From assembly GCF_000092205.1 (NCBI RefSeq), contig NC_014216.1, positions 2,609,742 to 2,673,741 on the forward strand: 64,000 bases of DNA, read 5' to 3'. Below the pieces are notes generated by a model, which saw only the letters and a program-made list of their open reading frames with translations, had not been told where the DNA came from and searched no databases. The stretch comes from Desulfurivibrio alkaliphilus AHT 2. GTDB taxonomy: Bacteria > Desulfobacterota > Desulfobulbia > Desulfobulbales > Desulfurivibrionaceae. A program made the translations under genes and the position numbers. Positions 18,438 through 27,809 of the stretch are shown in pieces (within the stretch, counting starts at the first letter, position 1; each line of letters begins with the position of its first letter).

Positions 18438-20510
18438 ATGGTTTTGTCAGGTGTTTTATCTCCCATCCCCGGCCGGGGGCGCTACCGGTTGCGCTCGCCC
18501 GGGGTATGGCTGCTGCTGGCGGCGGTGCTGCTTGGCGGCTTGCTGTTGGCGCCCCGGCCGGGCCAGGCTGAAACCATTACCCTGAACTTCAAGGAAGCCG
18601 ATATCGAGTCGGTGATTAACTCGGTGGCCAGGATCACCGGCAAGACCTTTATCGTCGACCCGGCGGTGCGGGGCAATATCACCATTGTTTCCTCTCAGCC
18701 CATGCGGGCCGACGAGGTTTACGGGGTCTTTCTCTCCATCCTCCAGGTCCATGATTATGCCGCTGTCGAAGCCGGCAACGTGGTCAAGATCATTCCCGCC
18801 GCCAAGGCCGGGCAGGACCTGGTGATTACCGCCGACGCCGAGCACCCCCTGGAACTGGAAGAAGACCGTATTGTGACCCGGATCTACCGCCTGCAGTATC
18901 TCCAGGCCGATCGACTGGTGCCTATTCTGCGGCCCATGCTTGGCACCCGCACCGGCCAGATGTCGGCCCTGGCGGTCAAGGAGGGCAATGCCCTGATTTT
19001 CACCGAGCGGGCCGGCACCGTCGAGCGGCTGCTGCGAATTGTCCGGCGCCTGGACCAGAGTTCCGGCGGTGAGATGGAAATAGTCACCCTGGAGCACGCC
19101 GATGCCCGCGACGTGGTGTCGGTGATCCGGGAAATGGAACTGGGCACCGGCCGGCTGTCGGCCGAGCAACTGCGGCTGGTGGCCGACAGCCGCACCAACA
19201 GCGTGCTGTTGCAGGGAGATCCGTACCATCTGCTGCGGGTCAAGGCCACCATTCTGCACCTGGACACCCCCCTGGCCAAGGGCGGTGACACCCAGGTGGT
19301 CTTTCTGCGGCACGCCAAGGCCGAGGACCTGGTGCCGATTCTCACCGGCATGGGCAAATATGACGGCAGCCGGGAAGAGCGCCGTGGCCAGCAGCGCCAG
19401 GATGTTGATATCCAGGCCGATGCCAACACCAACGCCCTGATCATGACCGGTCCGCCGGCGGTGCTGCAGAATCTGCAGACAGTGATCCGCCAGTTGGATA
19501 TCCGCCGGGCCCAGTTGATGATCGAGGCGGTGATCGCCGAGATTTCCACCGCCCGGGCGGTGGATCTGGGGATTCAGTGGTTTTCCGCCGATGCCGACAA
19601 GGTCATCGGCGGCACCAACTTCCCCGGTTCCGGCGCCAGCATGAGCGGCATTGCCGCCGGCGATGAGGGCAGCATCGCCGCCCTGGCCGGGCTGGGCGGT
19701 TTCAACATGGGGGTCTTTTCCGGCAGCACCGAGATCCTGGGGCGGGAGTTTTTCAGTTTCGGCGCCCTGGTCAACGCCCTGGCCCGGGACGGCGACACCA
19801 ACATTCTCTCCACCCCCAGCCTGGTGACCATGGACAACCAGGAGGCGGAGATCATCGTCGGCCAGAACGTCCCCTTTCTCACCGGCAGCTTTACCGAGGG
19901 CGCCACCGGCGTCGGCGGTAGCCCGTTCCAGACCGTGGAGCGCCGGGATGTGGGGATCAAGCTGCGGGTCAAGCCCCAGGTGACCGAAGGCGATGTCATC
20001 CGGCTGCAGATCGAGCAGGAGGTTTCCAGCGTCGAGCGTGATGACCTGGCGGCGGGGCTGGTGACCAATACCCGCAACATCAACACCAGCGTCCTGGTGG
20101 AGGACGGCAAGGTGCTGGTGCTGGGCGGGTTGATCAGCGACGATGTTCAGGAGACGGTCTCCAAGGTGCCCCTGCTGGGCGATATTCCCCTGTTCGGCGC
20201 CCTTTTTCGCCATACCCGCAGCGAACGCTCCAAGCGCAACCTGATGGTCTTCCTCCGGCCGGTCATCCTCCGGGATCAGGAGATGAGCAGCCGGATTTCC
20301 CAGGGGCAGTACGATATGCTGCGCCAGCAGCAACTGGAGCGGGACAGCAAAGGGGTTAAGTTGATGCCCGGCCAGAATCAGCCGGTGCTGCTGGAGTTTG
20401 AAGCCTTTGAAGATCAGCATTTTCACCCCCTGCCGCCGCAGTCGCCGGCCTCGGAGGAGGATGAACGGGTTGCCCCTGTGCCGCTGGAATCTTTGGAACC
20501 GGCCGAGTAA
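18438..20510 (+). CDS. gspD: Type II secretion secretin GspD
   Basis: Forms the outer-membrane gate of the type II system. The ATG at 18438 follows GAGGA; an upstream in-frame TTG at 18426 overlaps that site and is less likely. The order is signal peptide, N0 domain (ITLNFKEADIESVINSVARITGKTFIVDPAVRGNITI), three N1-N3 repeats, and the secretin core with NILSTPSLVTMDNQEAEIIVGQNVPF and VPLLGDIPLFGALFR. A 70-residue C-terminal tail may carry the pilotin-binding site; no pilotin gene is seen nearby. About 690 residues is normal. Confidence 0.96.
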   Translation: MVLSGVLSPIPGRGRYRLRSPGVWLLLAAVLLGGLLLAPRPGQAETITLNFKEADIESVINSVARITGKTFIVDPAVRGNITIVSSQPMRADEVYGVFLSILQVHDYAAVEAGNVVKIIPAAKAGQDLVITADAEHPLELEEDRIVTRIYRLQYLQADRLVPILRPMLGTRTGQMSALAVKEGNALIFTERAGTVERLLRIVRRLDQSSGGEMEIVTLEHADARDVVSVIREMELGTGRLSAEQLRLVADSRTNSVLLQGDPYHLLRVKATILHLDTPLAKGGDTQVVFLRHAKAEDLVPILTGMGKYDGSREERRGQQRQDVDIQADANTNALIMTGPPAVLQNLQTVIRQLDIRRAQLMIEAVIAEISTARAVDLGIQWFSADADKVIGGTNFPGSGASMSGIAAGDEGSIAALAGLGGFNMGVFSGSTEILGREFFSFGALVNALARDGDTNILSTPSLVTMDNQEAEIIVGQNVPFLTGSFTEGATGVGGSPFQTVERRDVGIKLRVKPQVTEGDVIRLQIEQEVSSVERDDLAAGLVTNTRNINTSVLVEDGKVLVLGGLISDDVQETVSKVPLLGDIPLFGALFRHTRSERSKRNLMVFLRPVILRDQEMSSRISQGQYDMLRQQQLERDSKGVKLMPGQNQPVLLEFEAFEDQHFHPLPPQSPASEEDERVAPVPLESLEPAE

Positions 20511-20516
20511 TCAGCT

Positions 20517-22007
20517 TTGAGTGAAACAACCTTAAGCAAACGTCCCTCCTTCTCCTTTGCCAAGCGGCAAGGGGTGCTGGTGGCGGAAATAGACCAGGGC
20601 AAGGCCCGGGTCATCAGCCGGGTGGGGGCGACCCCGGCGGCCCTGGCCGAGGTGCGACGTTTTCTTGGGTTGCCCCTGCAGGTGGAGAGCGTCAGCCGGG
20701 AGCGCTATGAAACCCTGCTGCAACAGGCCTACGAAGGCGGGGCCGAGCAGGACCTGCTCAGCAGCGGCGATTTCGGCGAGGAGTTCGACCTGGACTCCAT
20801 CGCCCAGCAGTTATCCGAACCCGAAGACCTGCTGGAAAGCCAGGACGACGCCCCCATCATCCGCCTGATCAACGGCCTGCTGACCCAGGCGGTGAAGGAA
20901 AATGCCTCCGATATTCACATAGAGCCGTTTGAAAACCGCCTGCGGGTGCGGATTCGGGTGGACGGCATCCTTAAAGAGGTAATGCAGCCCAGCCGGCTGG
21001 TGGCCCCTTTGGTGATTTCCCGGCTCAAGGTCATGGCCCACCTGGATATCGCCGAAAAGCGCCTGCCCCAGGATGGCCGTATCTCACTGAAAATTGCCGG
21101 CCGGCCGGTGGATGTGCGGGTTTCCACCATCCCCTCCGGTTACGGCGAGCGGGTGGTGCTGCGTCTGCTGGACAAGCAGGCCGGGCGCCTGGACCTGGAG
21201 CAACTGGGCATGGCCCCGGAGGCCATGGCCCAGATGGACCGGATCATCCACCGCCCCAACGGCATCATCCTGGTCACCGGCCCAACCGGCAGCGGCAAAA
21301 CCACCACCCTCTATGCGGCCCTTACCCGGCTCAATGAGAGCAGCCGCAATATCATGACCGTGGAAGACCCCATCGAGTACTACCTGGACGGCATCGGCCA
21401 GACCCAGGTCAATCCCAAGGTGCAGATGACCTTCGCCCGGGGGCTGCGGGCCATCCTTCGCCAGGACCCGGATGTGGTCATGGTGGGCGAGATTCGCGAC
21501 CTGGAAACCGCCGAAATTGCGGTGCAGGCCAGCCTCACCGGGCATATGGTGGTCTCCACCCTGCATACCAATACCGCGGTGGGGGCGGTGACCCGCCTGC
21601 GAGACATGGGGGTTGAACCGTTCCTGCTCTCCTCCACCCTGGTGGGGGTGCTGGCCCAGCGCCTGGTCCGGGTGCTCTGCCCCCACTGCCGCGAGCCGTA
21701 TACCGCCACCCCGGCCGAATTGGCCGATTTGGGGATTGAGCTGGACGTCAACAACCTGCCCACCATTTACCGGCCCCGGGGCTGCGAACACTGCCACCAG
21801 CAGGGGTTTGCCGGCCGGACCGGGATCTACGAGCTGGTCATCGCCGATCAGCACCTGCAAGAGATGATCCACAACCAGGCGGGGCAGTACGAGATGGAGA
21901 AGTACGTCCGCACCCGCACCCCCGATATGCGCCAGGACGGCTGGCGGCGGATCGTGGCCGGTGACACCACGGTAACGGAAGTGCTGCGGGTCACCAGGGA
22001 GGATTAG
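20517..22007 (+). CDS. gspE: Type II secretion ATPase GspE
   Basis: Cytosolic hexameric ATPase that powers pseudopilus assembly. It has an N-terminal binding domain, the KENASDIHIEPFENRLRVRIRVDG block, Walker A GPTGSGKTT (about residues 253-261), Asp box and Walker B RQDPDVVMVGEIRD, a His box LTGHMVVSTLHTN, and a four-cysteine zinc module (CPHC ... CEHC). The start is TTG, six bases after the gspD stop; there is no better start before the conserved region. 496 residues is typical. Confidence 0.96.
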   Translation: MSETTLSKRPSFSFAKRQGVLVAEIDQGKARVISRVGATPAALAEVRRFLGLPLQVESVSRERYETLLQQAYEGGAEQDLLSSGDFGEEFDLDSIAQQLSEPEDLLESQDDAPIIRLINGLLTQAVKENASDIHIEPFENRLRVRIRVDGILKEVMQPSRLVAPLVISRLKVMAHLDIAEKRLPQDGRISLKIAGRPVDVRVSTIPSGYGERVVLRLLDKQAGRLDLEQLGMAPEAMAQMDRIIHRPNGIILVTGPTGSGKTTTLYAALTRLNESSRNIMTVEDPIEYYLDGIGQTQVNPKVQMTFARGLRAILRQDPDVVMVGEIRDLETAEIAVQASLTGHMVVSTLHTNTAVGAVTRLRDMGVEPFLLSSTLVGVLAQRLVRVLCPHCREPYTATPAELADLGIELDVNNLPTIYRPRGCEHCHQQGFAGRTGIYELVIADQHLQEMIHNQAGQYEMEKYVRTRTPDMRQDGWRRIVAGDTTVTEVLRVTRED

Positions 22008-23222
22008 ATGGGCGCCTTTGAGTATTCCGCGGTGGATGCCGCCGGCAAGACCCGCAAGGGGGTGCTGGAAGGGGATACGCCGCGCCAGGTGCGCCAGCAG
22101 TTGCGGGAAAAGGGGTTGATGCCGCTGGCGGTCAACCCGGTGGCCGAAGGGCGGGGCAAGTCGTCCGGCCGCCGGCTGGGTGGCGGCCGGATTCAGGCCT
22201 CGGACCTGGCGGTGGTTACCCGCCAGCTGGCTACTTTGGTCCGCTCCGGCATCGTGCTGGAGGAGGCCCTGGGGGCGGTGGCCGAGCAGGCGGAAAAGCC
22301 TCGCTTGAAAAGCGTGCTGATGGCGGTGCGCTCCCGCATCCTGGAAGGTTATGCCGCCGACCGGGCCCTGGGCGAGTTCCCCCGGGTCTTCCCCGAGCTT
22401 TACCGGGCCACCCTGGCCGCCGGCGAACAGGCCGGCCACCTGGATGTGGTCCTGGAACGGCTGGCCGATTACACCGAGGCCCGCCAGCAGTTGCAGCAGA
22501 AGGTCTTTCTCGCCCTGCTGTACCCGGTGCTGCTCACGGTGGTGGCCTTTGCCGTGATCTCCGCCCTGCTGGTTTATGTGGTGCCCCAGGTGGTGGAAGT
22601 CTTTGCCCATATCGACCAGACTTTGCCGGCGCTCACCGTCGGCCTGATCGCGGTCAGCGATTTTCTCCAGGCCCATGGCCTGGTTCTGCTGCTGCTGGCG
22701 GTTGGCGGCTTTTTTCTGGCCAGGGTGCTGCTGAAAAGGGAGCAGATTCGCCGCCGGGTGCATCGCCACCTGCTTTACCTGCCGCTGCTGGGCAAGTTCA
22801 TCCGTACCCTGGATGCGGCCCGGTTTGCCCGTTCCTTCAGTATCATGATCGCCAGCGGGGTGCCGGTGCTGGAGGGGCTTAAAATCTCATCCCGGGTGGT
22901 GGCCAACCTGACCCTGCGGGAGGCCCTGGAGCGGGTCCGGACCAAGGTTCGGGAAGGGGCCAGCATCAGCAAGGCCATGCAGGCCGAAGGCTACTTTCCG
23001 CCCCTGACCATCCACCTGATCGCCAGCGGTGAGGCCAGCTCCAACCTGGAGCAGATGCTGGACCGGGCCGCCGCCACCCAGGAAAGGGAGACGGAAACGG
23101 TTATTTCGGCCACCATGGGGCTGTTTGAGCCGCTGATGATCGTGGTCATGGGCGGCATCATCCTGATCATCGTGCTGGCCATCCTGCTGCCCATCTTCGA
23201 GCTGAACCAGTTGGTCCAATGA
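22008..23222 (+). CDS. gspF: Type II secretion inner-membrane platform protein GspF
   Basis: Polytopic platform protein with two T2SF domains (about residues 70-195 and 272-395), each followed by hydrophobic segments (VFLALLYPVLLTVVAFAVISALLVYVVPQV and PLMIVVMGGIILIIVLAILLPIFELNQLV). The N-terminus MGAFEYSAVDAAGKTRKGVLEGDTPRQVRQQLREKGL is characteristic of GspF. It starts directly after the gspE stop and overlaps gspI by four bases. Confidence 0.96.
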   Translation: MGAFEYSAVDAAGKTRKGVLEGDTPRQVRQQLREKGLMPLAVNPVAEGRGKSSGRRLGGGRIQASDLAVVTRQLATLVRSGIVLEEALGAVAEQAEKPRLKSVLMAVRSRILEGYAADRALGEFPRVFPELYRATLAAGEQAGHLDVVLERLADYTEARQQLQQKVFLALLYPVLLTVVAFAVISALLVYVVPQVVEVFAHIDQTLPALTVGLIAVSDFLQAHGLVLLLLAVGGFFLARVLLKREQIRRRVHRHLLYLPLLGKFIRTLDAARFARSFSIMIASGVPVLEGLKISSRVVANLTLREALERVRTKVREGASISKAMQAEGYFPPLTIHLIASGEASSNLEQMLDRAAATQERETETVISATMGLFEPLMIVVMGGIILIIVLAILLPIFELNQLVQ

Positions 23223-23590
23223 TTCCCGGCGAAAAAGGTTTCACCCTGATCGAGATCGTTATTGCCCTGCTGGTGTTGGGGCTGGTGGCGGTAAGCGCCG
23301 TGCAGGCGGCGGGTAATGCGGTTAATAACCTGTTCCACCTCAAAGAGCAGACCTTTGCCCACTGGGTGGCCATGAACCGGGCCGCCGAGATCACCCTCGC
23401 CCCGGCCGGCTGGGAACGGGACCCCTCCAGCGGCAGCGCCATGCTGGCGGATATCGAGTGGTCTTGGGAAATCGAAATCAAGGACACCCCGGAGCCGGAG
23501 ATGCGCGAGGTGGCCATCCGGGTCTGGCCGGCCGGCGGTGAAGAGGGGGAGGCGGCGGCGGTGCTCACCGTCTTCCGCAGAGTCCAATGA
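23219..23590 (+). CDS. gspI: Minor pseudopilin GspI
   Basis: A short prepilin with leader MIPGEKG|FTLIEIVIALLVLGLVAVSA (cleavage after Gly7, Glu5 in the mature part). The mature domain contains WVAMNRAAEITLA, a GspI signature, and WSWEIEIKDTPEPEMREVAIRVW. 123 residues matches GspI. It overlaps gspF and gspJ by four bases each. It belongs to the tip complex with GspJ and GspK. Confidence 0.88.
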   Translation: MIPGEKGFTLIEIVIALLVLGLVAVSAVQAAGNAVNNLFHLKEQTFAHWVAMNRAAEITLAPAGWERDPSSGSAMLADIEWSWEIEIKDTPEPEMREVAIRVWPAGGEEGEAAAVLTVFRRVQ

Positions 23591-24258
23591 GGGCAGCCGG
23601 CGGTTTTACCCTGCTGGAGCTGCTGGTGGCGCTGGCGCTCTTTTCGGTGCTCTCCATGATGACCTTCATCAGCATCCAGACCATGCTCGACAGCCGCCAG
23701 CAGACCCGCCAGGAAGCGGAACGGCTGGCGGCGGTGCAGATGGCCTTCGCCCGCCTGGAGTTGGATCTGCAGCAGGCCCGGGGGCGGGGGATCCGGGACG
23801 AGTACGGCAATCGCCGCCCCGCCGTCTATTACGGTCTCAACCCCGATGAGGGTTTGTCCCTGACCCGGGGCGGCCGGGCGATCCAGGTGCCGGGTCGCTC
23901 CGGCACCTCCCTGCAGCGGCTGCGTTACCGCCTGGAGGATGGCGAGTTGCTGAGGGAAACCTGGCCGGTGCTGGACCGGGGACCGCGGCTGGAGCCCTTC
24001 CGCCAGCGGCTGCTGGAGGGAGTGGAGGCGCTGGAAATCCGCTTTCTCGATGACCAGGGCGATTGGCACCCCCGCTGGCCCCCGGACAGCGCGTCGCCGG
24101 CAGAGCAGTGGCCGCCGGAGGGCAGGGGAGAGGGAGAGGAGGCGCCGCCGGCAAGCTTCCCGCCGGAGTTGCTGCCCATCGGGGTGGAGATCTGGCTGGA
24201 GCTTACCGACTGGGGCCGCATCCGGCGCTTAATCCCCATCAGTCGGGGTGAAGGCTGA
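23587..24258 (+). CDS. gspJ: Minor pseudopilin GspJ
   Basis: A prepilin with leader MRAAGG|FTLLELLVALALFSVLSMM and Glu5. The domain has RLAAVQMAFARLELDLQQARGR (the GspJ helix) and ends with VEALEIRFLDDQGDW ... LPIGVEIWLELTDWGRIRRL. It is 223 residues, with a Pro/Gly/Glu-rich loop at about 160-190. It sits between gspI and gspK as in most T2SS operons. Confidence 0.88.
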   Translation: MRAAGGFTLLELLVALALFSVLSMMTFISIQTMLDSRQQTRQEAERLAAVQMAFARLELDLQQARGRGIRDEYGNRRPAVYYGLNPDEGLSLTRGGRAIQVPGRSGTSLQRLRYRLEDGELLRETWPVLDRGPRLEPFRQRLLEGVEALEIRFLDDQGDWHPRWPPDSASPAEQWPPEGRGEGEEAPPASFPPELLPIGVEIWLELTDWGRIRRLIPISRGEG

Positions 24259-25205
24259 TGATGGCAAGCAGAGGAAAAAATGGTGCTGCCGGATGTTTTC
24301 ACAACCAGCAAGGAGCAGCGCTGATCAGCGCCCTGCTGGCCGCCGCCCTGGTGGTTACCGTGGCCGCGGCGATGATCTTCGACCAGCAGTTGGACATCCG
24401 CCGCACCGGCAATATCCTCCACGGCGATCAGGCTTATCTGTACGCCCGGGGGGTGGAGTCCTGGGCCGGGCTGCTGCTGGGCCGGGCGGCCGAGGGCGAG
24501 GAGTATGAATACCTGGGCCACACCCTGCCGCCCATCCCGGTGGAAGGGGGGCACCTCAGCGTGCGGGTGGACGACCTGCAGGGGCTGTTCAACGTCAACA
24601 ACCTGGTGCTGGGCAGCGAAGGCGGGCAGGAACAGCAGCGGCTGGTGTTTCGCCGGCTTTTGCGTCACTGCGGCCTGGCCGAGGAACTGGAACAGGCGGT
24701 GTCCGACTGGCTGGATGCCGACCAGGAACCCCGTTTCCCCGGCGGGGCCGAAGACGGGGAGTACCTGCGGCGTGATCCGCCCTACCGCACGGCGGACCGC
24801 CCCCTGACCGACGCCGATGAACTGGCGCTGGTGTATGGTTTCGGGCAGGATGGTTACGAGGAGTGCTTGAAACCTTTGCTCACCGCCCTGCCCGAGGTCA
24901 GCGCGATCAACATCAACACCGCCCCGGCCCCGGTGCTGGCCGCACTGGCCGATGAACTGGATCTGCGGCGGGCCGAACAACTGGTGGAGGATCGGCCGGA
25001 AGCGGGCTACACCATGGCGGAATTTCTTGAGCATCCGTCCCTGGCCGGGACCGGTCTGGGCTCGGAAGCGGGCGTTTTGCTCACTGTCCAAGGCCGGTAC
25101 TTTATGGTACAATCCGAGGCGGTTATCGGCCAGAGCCGGGTGGTGCTGCACAGCCTGCTGCAACGCGATGGAGAAGCAGTGCGGGTGCTGCAACGAAGCA
25201 GATAG
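24258..25205 (+). CDS. gspK: Minor pseudopilin GspK
   Basis: The largest pseudopilin, capping the pseudopilus. The leader ends QGAALISALLAAALVVTVAAAM, which lacks the usual Glu5, as is characteristic of GspK. The mature part has VRVDDLQGLFNVNNLV, VSDWLDADQEP and INTAPAPVLAALADELDLRRAEQLVEDRPEAGY, a helix-hairpin-helix-like segment. At 315 residues it fits the family. The start may be ATG 24258 or the next ATG. Confidence 0.9.
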   Translation: MMASRGKNGAAGCFHNQQGAALISALLAAALVVTVAAAMIFDQQLDIRRTGNILHGDQAYLYARGVESWAGLLLGRAAEGEEYEYLGHTLPPIPVEGGHLSVRVDDLQGLFNVNNLVLGSEGGQEQQRLVFRRLLRHCGLAEELEQAVSDWLDADQEPRFPGGAEDGEYLRRDPPYRTADRPLTDADELALVYGFGQDGYEECLKPLLTALPEVSAININTAPAPVLAALADELDLRRAEQLVEDRPEAGYTMAEFLEHPSLAGTGLGSEAGVLLTVQGRYFMVQSEAVIGQSRVVLHSLLQRDGEAVRVLQRSR

Positions 25206-25220
25206 GTCAGGTTTGAGTTT

Positions 25221-26456
25221 ATGAAAAAAATTATTGTCAGGTTGGATGAGCGCGCACCGGCCGAGTGTGTTTGGCGGAAGTTCGAGGCCGACGGAGCCGA
25301 GGTGGCCGGCTGGGGCAGCCTGGCCGACCTGGCGGCCCTGGCGGCCGGCTATCGCCTGTGGGTGCTGATCCCCGGCACCGAGGTGCTGCTCACCCGGGTC
25401 AACCTGCCGCCGGGCAATCGCAAGCAGTTGCTGGCGGCCATTCCCTACGCCCTGGAAGAATTTCTCGCCGATGAGGTGGAAGATCAGCATTTCGCGGTGG
25501 GCCGGCCCGATGAAAACGGCGCCCTGGCAGTGGCGGTGATCGCCCGCGAGCGTTTGGATTACTGGCTTGAGCTTTGCCGGCAACATGGCCTGGCGCCCGC
25601 CGGGATGGTGCCGGAAATGCTGGCGGTTCCCCTGGCCGGCCCCGATGCCGCCGGCCGGGAGCCGGGAGCGGCCCCCCGGCCCTCGCTGTTGCTCACCGCC
25701 GCCGGTGCGGCCCTGGTGCGCACCGGTCCCCAGGACGGCTTCGTGCTGGACCGCGACAGCCTGGCCATTATGCCCGGCATGCCCGGGATCGGCAATGAAG
25801 CGAAGCTGGAGTTTTACCACGAGGAAGAGGCCCCGGAGCTGCCGGAAGAACTGGCCGTGCTGCTGGCGGGCAGCCATCGGGTGGGCGATGTTTTTGCCCT
25901 GCTGGCGGAAACTCTTAAGGAAAAAGAGGCTCTCAACCTGCTGCAGGGCGATTACCGCCCCCAGGCCCACTGGGAAAAGCACTGGCGCCGCTGGCGGCTG
26001 CCCGGGGTGCTGGTGCTGGTTTTGCTGCTCTTTTATGCCGGCCTGGGTCTGCTGGAAAACCAGCGCCTGAGCCGTTACCACGAGCAGTTGCACGACGAAA
26101 TAATCGAGGTCTACCGCACCACCTTCCCCGGCGCTCAGCGCATTGTCAACCCGCGGGCCCAGATGGAGCACCAGCTCCAGACCTTGCGGGGTGCTGGGGG
26201 AGAGAGCAGTGCCCGCGGTTTTCTGCCCCTGCTGGCGGACAGCGGTCCGGTGTTGAGCGGGGCCGCCGGCATGCAGTTGCGGGGCCTGCGTTACCGGGCC
26301 GGGGAACTCGACCTGGAGCTTACCATCAGCGACCTGCAGGCCTTGGATGAACTTAAGGCAGCGCTGGAAGAGCGCGGCCTGGAGGTTGATATCCGCACCG
26401 CCACCACCCGCGATGAGCGGGTGCTGGCCCGCCTGCAGGTAAGGGAGCCGCGATGA
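25221..26456 (+). CDS. gspL: Type II secretion protein GspL
   Basis: Inner-membrane platform protein that binds GspE on the cytosolic side. The N-terminal 240 residues have an actin-like fold signature (LWVLIPGTEVLLTRVNLPPGNRKQLLAAIPYALEEFLADEVEDQHFA). A single membrane helix lies at about 258-276 (LPGVLVLVLLLFYAGLGLL), and the periplasmic ferredoxin-like domain follows (GMQLRGLRYRAGELDLELTISDLQALDELKAALEERGLEVDI). It overlaps gspM by four bases. Confidence 0.92.
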   Translation: MKKIIVRLDERAPAECVWRKFEADGAEVAGWGSLADLAALAAGYRLWVLIPGTEVLLTRVNLPPGNRKQLLAAIPYALEEFLADEVEDQHFAVGRPDENGALAVAVIARERLDYWLELCRQHGLAPAGMVPEMLAVPLAGPDAAGREPGAAPRPSLLLTAAGAALVRTGPQDGFVLDRDSLAIMPGMPGIGNEAKLEFYHEEEAPELPEELAVLLAGSHRVGDVFALLAETLKEKEALNLLQGDYRPQAHWEKHWRRWRLPGVLVLVLLLFYAGLGLLENQRLSRYHEQLHDEIIEVYRTTFPGAQRIVNPRAQMEHQLQTLRGAGGESSARGFLPLLADSGPVLSGAAGMQLRGLRYRAGELDLELTISDLQALDELKAALEERGLEVDIRTATTRDERVLARLQVREPR

Positions 26457-26992
26457 TCGACTTGAAAGAAATCCGCGCCGGCCTGGAGGCGCGTCTGGAA
26501 GGACTGCTGGCCGATGTGCCGCCCCGGCAGCGGCCTTTGCTGTTCATCGGCCTGGGGTTGCTGGTGCCGCTGCTGGTTTGGCTGTTGCTGCTGGCGCCGC
26601 TTGGTTCTTCCCGCGATTCCCTGCAGCGGGACATCGGCGCCCGGGAGCAGGAGCTGGCCTGGATGCGGGAGGCGGCCCAGGAGGTACAGCGTTACGCCAT
26701 CACCGCCGGCAATGGCGCCCGCCCCGGTGGCTCACCGCTGGCGGCCATCGACAGCAGCGCCCGGGAATTTGGCCTGGGGCGCGCCATGCAGCGGGTGGAG
26801 CCGGGCGACGGCGGCGAGGTCCGGGTCTGGCTGGAAGACGCGGTATTCGATGATCTGCTGCGCTGGCTGGACCGCCTGGGCCGGGGGCACGGCATCGAGG
26901 CGGTGGAGGTGGTGGTGGAACCGGCCCGGGGTGGCCGGGCCGCCCGGGTCAACGCCCGCCTGACTTTAATCCGTGATGCAGAGGCAAGCTGA
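26453..26992 (+). CDS. gspM: Type II secretion protein GspM
   Basis: Bitopic platform protein pairing with GspL. It has a cytosolic start, a membrane helix (LLFIGLGLLVPLLVWLLLLAPL, about residues 23-44), a short coiled coil, then a ferredoxin-like periplasmic domain (VRVWLEDAVFDDLLRWLDRLGRGHGIEAVEVVVEPA). 179 residues is normal for GspM. Confidence 0.9.
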   Translation: MIDLKEIRAGLEARLEGLLADVPPRQRPLLFIGLGLLVPLLVWLLLLAPLGSSRDSLQRDIGAREQELAWMREAAQEVQRYAITAGNGARPGGSPLAAIDSSAREFGLGRAMQRVEPGDGGEVRVWLEDAVFDDLLRWLDRLGRGHGIEAVEVVVEPARGGRAARVNARLTLIRDAEAS

Positions 26993-26996
26993 ATCG

Positions 26997-27755
26997 ATGT
27001 TTACCTGGAAAAAACAACTGGCCGCAGGGCTTGCTTTTTTCATCTTTTTTCTGGTCTATTACTTCCCGGCCCAACTGGCCTGGCCGCTGTTGCAAAAATC
27101 CGGGGTGGACCTGGTGGAACTGCACGGCATCAGCGGCAGTTGGCACCACGGCAGCGCCGCCGCCGGGCGGGTGCTGGCTACCCCGGTGCGGGATATTTCC
27201 TGGCGCTTCAAGCCTTTGCCCTGGGCCCCCGCCCGGGGTGAGATCGAACTGATTTACGGCCACGAGGGGCGCCTGGCGGCGGGCTTCAGCAGCGGTTATA
27301 AAGGGCCCCAGTTTGGCCGGGCGGAGTTGACCGCGGTGCGGGCAGAATTGCCTTTGGTGACCTTTGCCGAGCAACTGCGCCGTTTCGGCCTGGCGGTGGA
27401 CGGCCTGCTGGCCGCCGACCTGAAACGCCTGGTGCTGGAAGACGGGCGGCCGGTGGCGGCCGAAGGGGAGGTTTTTCTGCTCGACTTTCAGGCCCTGCAG
27501 CCGGTGCCCCTGGTGCTGGGAGACTTTACCGGCACCTTCGAGTCCGCCGGCGATGAGCTGCTGCTTAATCTCCGGGACCAGGGCGGCCCGCTGGCACTTG
27601 ACGGCGTGGTGCGTTTCACCGGCGAGGGTTACCGGTTCAACGCCGGCCTGACCCCCCGGGACCCCGACGACCGGGAGCTGACCCGGGTGCTGGCCTTCCT
27701 GGGCTCGCCGGGCCGCGACGGGGCTATCCCCCTGCGCTTTTCCGGCCAATGGTAG
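26997..27755 (+). CDS. gspN: Type II secretion protein GspN
   Basis: Optional type II component of unsettled role. The likely start is ATG 26997; GTG 26973 and ATG 26976 in frame would overlap gspM. It has an N-terminal membrane anchor (LAAGLAFFIFFLVYYFPAQLAWPLL) and repeated beta-rich strands (WHHGSAAAGRVLATPVRDISWRFKPLPWAPARGEIELIY) as in GspN/AsmA-like proteins. About 253 residues is typical. A small GGGTGC/GCACCC hairpin follows its stop. Confidence 0.85.
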   Translation: MFTWKKQLAAGLAFFIFFLVYYFPAQLAWPLLQKSGVDLVELHGISGSWHHGSAAAGRVLATPVRDISWRFKPLPWAPARGEIELIYGHEGRLAAGFSSGYKGPQFGRAELTAVRAELPLVTFAEQLRRFGLAVDGLLAADLKRLVLEDGRPVAAEGEVFLLDFQALQPVPLVLGDFTGTFESAGDELLLNLRDQGGPLALDGVVRFTGEGYRFNAGLTPRDPDDRELTRVLAFLGSPGRDGAIPLRFSGQW

Positions 27756-27809
27756 TAAGGGTGCCCGGAGCACCCCATCATAACTAAATAACTGCACGAG
27801 GAACAGGCA

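Noticed and set aside
18456-20426. 656-codon minus-strand frame opposite gspD
   Set aside because: Shadow frame rich in His/Gln/Gly. Secretin domains are unambiguous on the plus strand.
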